Under the pieces are notes generated by a model, which worked only from the letters and a program-made list of their open reading frames with translations, ran no database searches and was not told the DNA's origin. Source: Oscarella lobularis (taxonomy: Eukaryota; Porifera; Homoscleromorpha; Homosclerophorida; Oscarellidae). Taken from it: a stretch of 64,000 nucleotides of DNA. The stretch lies in assembly GCF_947507565.1 (NCBI RefSeq), contig NC_089177.1:3286001-3350000 (forward strand), written 5' to 3'. Below, in pieces: positions 58,501 through 64,000 of the stretch (position 1 is its first letter; each line of letters begins with the position of its first letter). A program made the position numbers and the translations under genes.

Positions 58501-58684
58501 TTGAGGTTGCCGAGAGCGCACAGGTCTTTGATCGTTCTATAACGTCGGGTTGGAAGTGGTTTGCGGCGAATAGAAAGCGCTTTCACCTTTCCAACTCGAG
58601 AGCGGCGGTTTTTCGTTTTTCGTACAATTTGTCGTTGAGTCCTTTGACGATGACGGCGGGAAGGAGAAGCTCTTTGCTGGTCAT
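55503..58684 (-). CDS. VAC14: VAC14, PIKfyve complex scaffold (interrupted by an assembly gap)
   Basis: VAC14 is a HEAT-repeat scaffold holding PIKfyve and FIG4 for PI(3,5)P2 turnover on endolysosomes. The start [18 protein letters not shown] is followed by [145 protein letters not shown], and [20 protein letters not shown] up to the gap. Beyond the 200 N, exons give [24 protein letters not shown], and a tail [19 protein letters not shown] before TAG. About one exon, corresponding to the region between the YEHTSNLI and YLRLQLL segments, is missing in the gap. Otherwise the frame appears intact. Confidence 0.93.
55938..56137. other. Assembly gap (200 N)
   Basis: Exactly 200 N inside VAC14. 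The round number suggests a fixed-size placeholder, so the true missing length may differ. Confidence 0.99.
56254..56281. repeat. TTAA/AATT repeat in a VAC14 intron
   Basis: (TTAA)n of about seven units, close to the assembly gap. Such low-complexity sequence may have contributed to the break in the assembly. Confidence 0.8.
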
Positions 58685-58805
58685 GCTTGCGACAGCGACT
58701 CTGCGTAGTACGTACACTTGACGATGCGCAGCCAAGGCTGATGCGCAGCAGGCGACGAGGAATGACGTCACGGTGCGTCATCGGCGCGCGCTCTCCGCTA
58801 CACGC
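58685..58805. promoter_or_regulatory. Divergent promoter, VAC14 / PRPF4B
   Basis: 121 bases between opposite starts contain GATGACGTCAC-like ATGACGTCACGG (about 58762-58773), a full CRE palindrome TGACGTCA and the best-defined regulatory motif in these divergent intervals. Confidence 0.6.
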
Positions 58806-62277
<3,472 letters not shown>

Positions 62278-62868
62278 TAGGAAGGGGGAAAAAAAAAGAT
62301 CCACGAGAGGTGTCAACTTAGCTAAATTCGTGTATATATCTCTGTTGCTTGGGGGGAACCCACACTCTATTGTATTCGTTTATTTCGTCTCGGGACTCGT
62401 ACTGAAAATCGTATGTGTTTCTAGTCAGCAGAACGGGCGGTTTCGGTGAGAAGCGCATCATCTGTATTCCTACTATTGCACTGGGTAAAAAATTATAGCG
62501 ACTCGTTTTTGCGTGCGTGTGTAGTCAGGCTTTGTTTCTATTCTCGCGGCGCTGCATGCTCTTAAAATCCCTTGTTTGGTCTTCGCTGTGCCTGTTTCTA
62601 GGCAAGATCGACTCTGACGTCTTTCTCTGCGTTCCACCACGGTGGGTCCTTTGCTAAAAAATGCGATTTACGGAGGGTATAGTGTTCTAATGATATATTG
62701 AGTGCGTGTATGTGACTTGTGGGATTGACTTCAGATATTGTGTGCACCGAGACGTGTGGAGAAGACGTGCTTCGGACGGGGGGAAAGGCTGTATCATTTT
62801 TTGGTAGATCTGCTTTTATATATATAAAGTATATGTATATATATAATATAGAAATTGTTGAATTCTTT
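62278..62868. other. Convergent 3' interval, PRPF4B / right-edge gene
   Basis: About 590 bases between two convergent stop codons. It is T/G-rich on the left and has a TATATA-rich stretch at 62817-62850. I see no conserved frame; it should hold both 3' UTRs. Confidence 0.5.
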
Positions 62869-64000
62869 TTAGTTGGCGCTTTTTCTTCTGCTAGTCTTTG
62901 CATGCCCTTTCGCTTTCGCGCTAGACGGTCGAGTCGTCGTCGTCTCTCCGCGTCGTTTGCTTTTGGAATGAAACGACACTTGGGATGACGACTGCAACAC
63001 TAGCGAACATTTCTTTGCCGGTAACGCTTCGTTGCTATAGCACTTGTCCAAACTCGTAGTGGAATTTCTTCGCGGCAATGTTTTGGAGTTTTTGCAGGTG
63101 CTGATTGGGGGAGAGTGATGGGCGGTAAGGAGATTCGGCTTTGAATTGGTTCGTTGAAGTTGTCGCGCGGCTCTTCGCTGCTTTTCGTGCGAGACCGTTT
63201 CCCTTTGCAATCGCGACATTTCTATTAGTTTCTGTTCGAACGCGTCTTTGACGTCGGCAAAAGCGGGCGGCACGGGAAGAACAGACGGGTACGAAAATGG
63301 CGATGCCGCGTCGTCGTCATTCGTCGTTTTTCTGCCGGACAGAAAATTGTTATCAGCAGGTAAAACGCTCCTCGTCCATTATTTGGTACTTTTGGGGTCG
63401 CACTGATATTGGTGCAGCTGCGACTTGCAGCGCCAGAGGCTCCGTCTCTCTGCGACGATCCTTCACCGGAACCTCGCGATAGGATTTGATTCCGAGAATG
63501 CGTTTGTAGAGCGGAGGGGGTGGCAGTTTACTGTTCACTTGCACGACTTCGTAGTCGACCTTTTAGGCAGGTAAGATTAATATGAAAGGAGATTTTGAGC
63601 TAAGTGTACTTTTTTTCTTGGATTCTTAGCAATGCGGAAGGATGGGGGCGCATCTGAGCCACCAGGCTGATGAATTTCTTCTATACGTGTATCGAGAAAT
63701 TGAGTTTATGCAGGTAAACACCTTATCTTATCACCTCGAGACGATCTGGCGGTCGTCTCGCTTCCTGGACCCGTTTCGTGTGATGGGTCTGTGAGCCATA
63801 TTGGCGTTCTGTCGCGAATCTGCACGCGATGGAAATGGCACCAATGCAAATGGGGCGAGAATTGATGCAGCTCACGTCGTGCACTTGAACTTGCGAGTGG
63901 ACACTTCGTTTGGGCCGAAGCCCGGTTATTCCCAAAGGCCACACTTCGTCGGTCCCTGGCTGCCTTTATAATAGAGAGAAAATCCGCTTATTGCGTATTT
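62869..64000 (-). CDS. Unrecognised protein, 3' part only (runs off the right edge)
   Basis: Four exon pieces join in frame on the minus strand. One piece runs from about 63950 to 63727 and contains FSPHLHWCHFHRVQIRDRTP. The next, from about 63681, contains GGSDAPPSFRIAKNPRKK. An exon starting near 63560 reads VDYEVVQVNSKLPPPPLYKR then ILGIKSYREVPVKDRRRETE. After an intron GTACCAAAT..CCGGCAG the last exon reads TTNDDDAASPFSYPSVLP, then a likely helix DVKDAFEQKLIEMSRLQ with coiled-coil character and a Ser/Arg/Lys-rich tail to TAA at 62869. The 5' end lies outside the window. I do not recognise the family; the coiled-coil and basic tail would fit a cytoskeletal or centrosomal adaptor, but nothing shows this. 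Confidence 0.55.

Overview
The window looks like a gene-dense chromosome segment from an early-branching invertebrate animal. There are 27 protein-coding loci in 64 kb, mostly split by GT-AG introns of about 45-130 bases, with U12-independent housekeeping orthologues typical of Metazoa (DUSP22, CNEP1R1, METTL9, TMEM64, PDE11, ZCCHC14, NDUFAF6). Compact introns, G+C-rich exons and many 30-150 base intergenic gaps suggest a sponge, possibly a homoscleromorph such as Oscarella. That assignment is an inference from gene style, not from a marker gene. A run of 200 N (55938-56137) shows it is a draft scaffold. I recognised no rRNA, tRNA, CRISPR array or intact transposon.

Layout, left to right: 3' end of a possible GPCR (+); GTF3C1 (+, TFIIIC largest subunit); a small unassigned gene with a PP1-docking motif (+); a 1.9 kb stretch without a recognised gene, holding a G+C-rich block that may be mobile-element derived; a RING-TKL kinase fusion (-); CPSF1 (+); PDE11-like cyclic nucleotide phosphodiesterase (-); GPN1 (+); DUSP22 (-); a membrane-anchored PEP-synthase/rifampicin-phosphotransferase-like gene (+); GPAA1, KATNB1 and PSMD7 (all +); a Rab GTPase (-); ZPR1 and RPL14 (+); METTL9 (-); TMEM64 (+); CNEP1R1 (-); ATP5F1E (+); PSMG4 (-); EMG1 (+); ZCCHC14-like, NDUFAF6 and RP9 (+); VAC14 (-, interrupted by the gap); PRPF4B (+); and a truncated unrecognised gene (-) running off the right edge.

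The genes do not form a pathway. Most are housekeeping functions: RNA polymerase III transcription, mRNA 3' processing and splicing, ribosome biogenesis, proteasome, mitochondria, GPI anchoring and phosphoinositides. The main organising theme is compaction. Genes alternate in strand, six divergent pairs have start codons 39-217 bases apart, and convergent pairs end 38-150 bases apart. The most unusual products are the RING-kinase fusion and the animal PEPS/RPH-like enzyme. Gene spans below run from start codon to stop codon and include introns; exon joins were worked out by eye from splice signals and reading-frame continuity.
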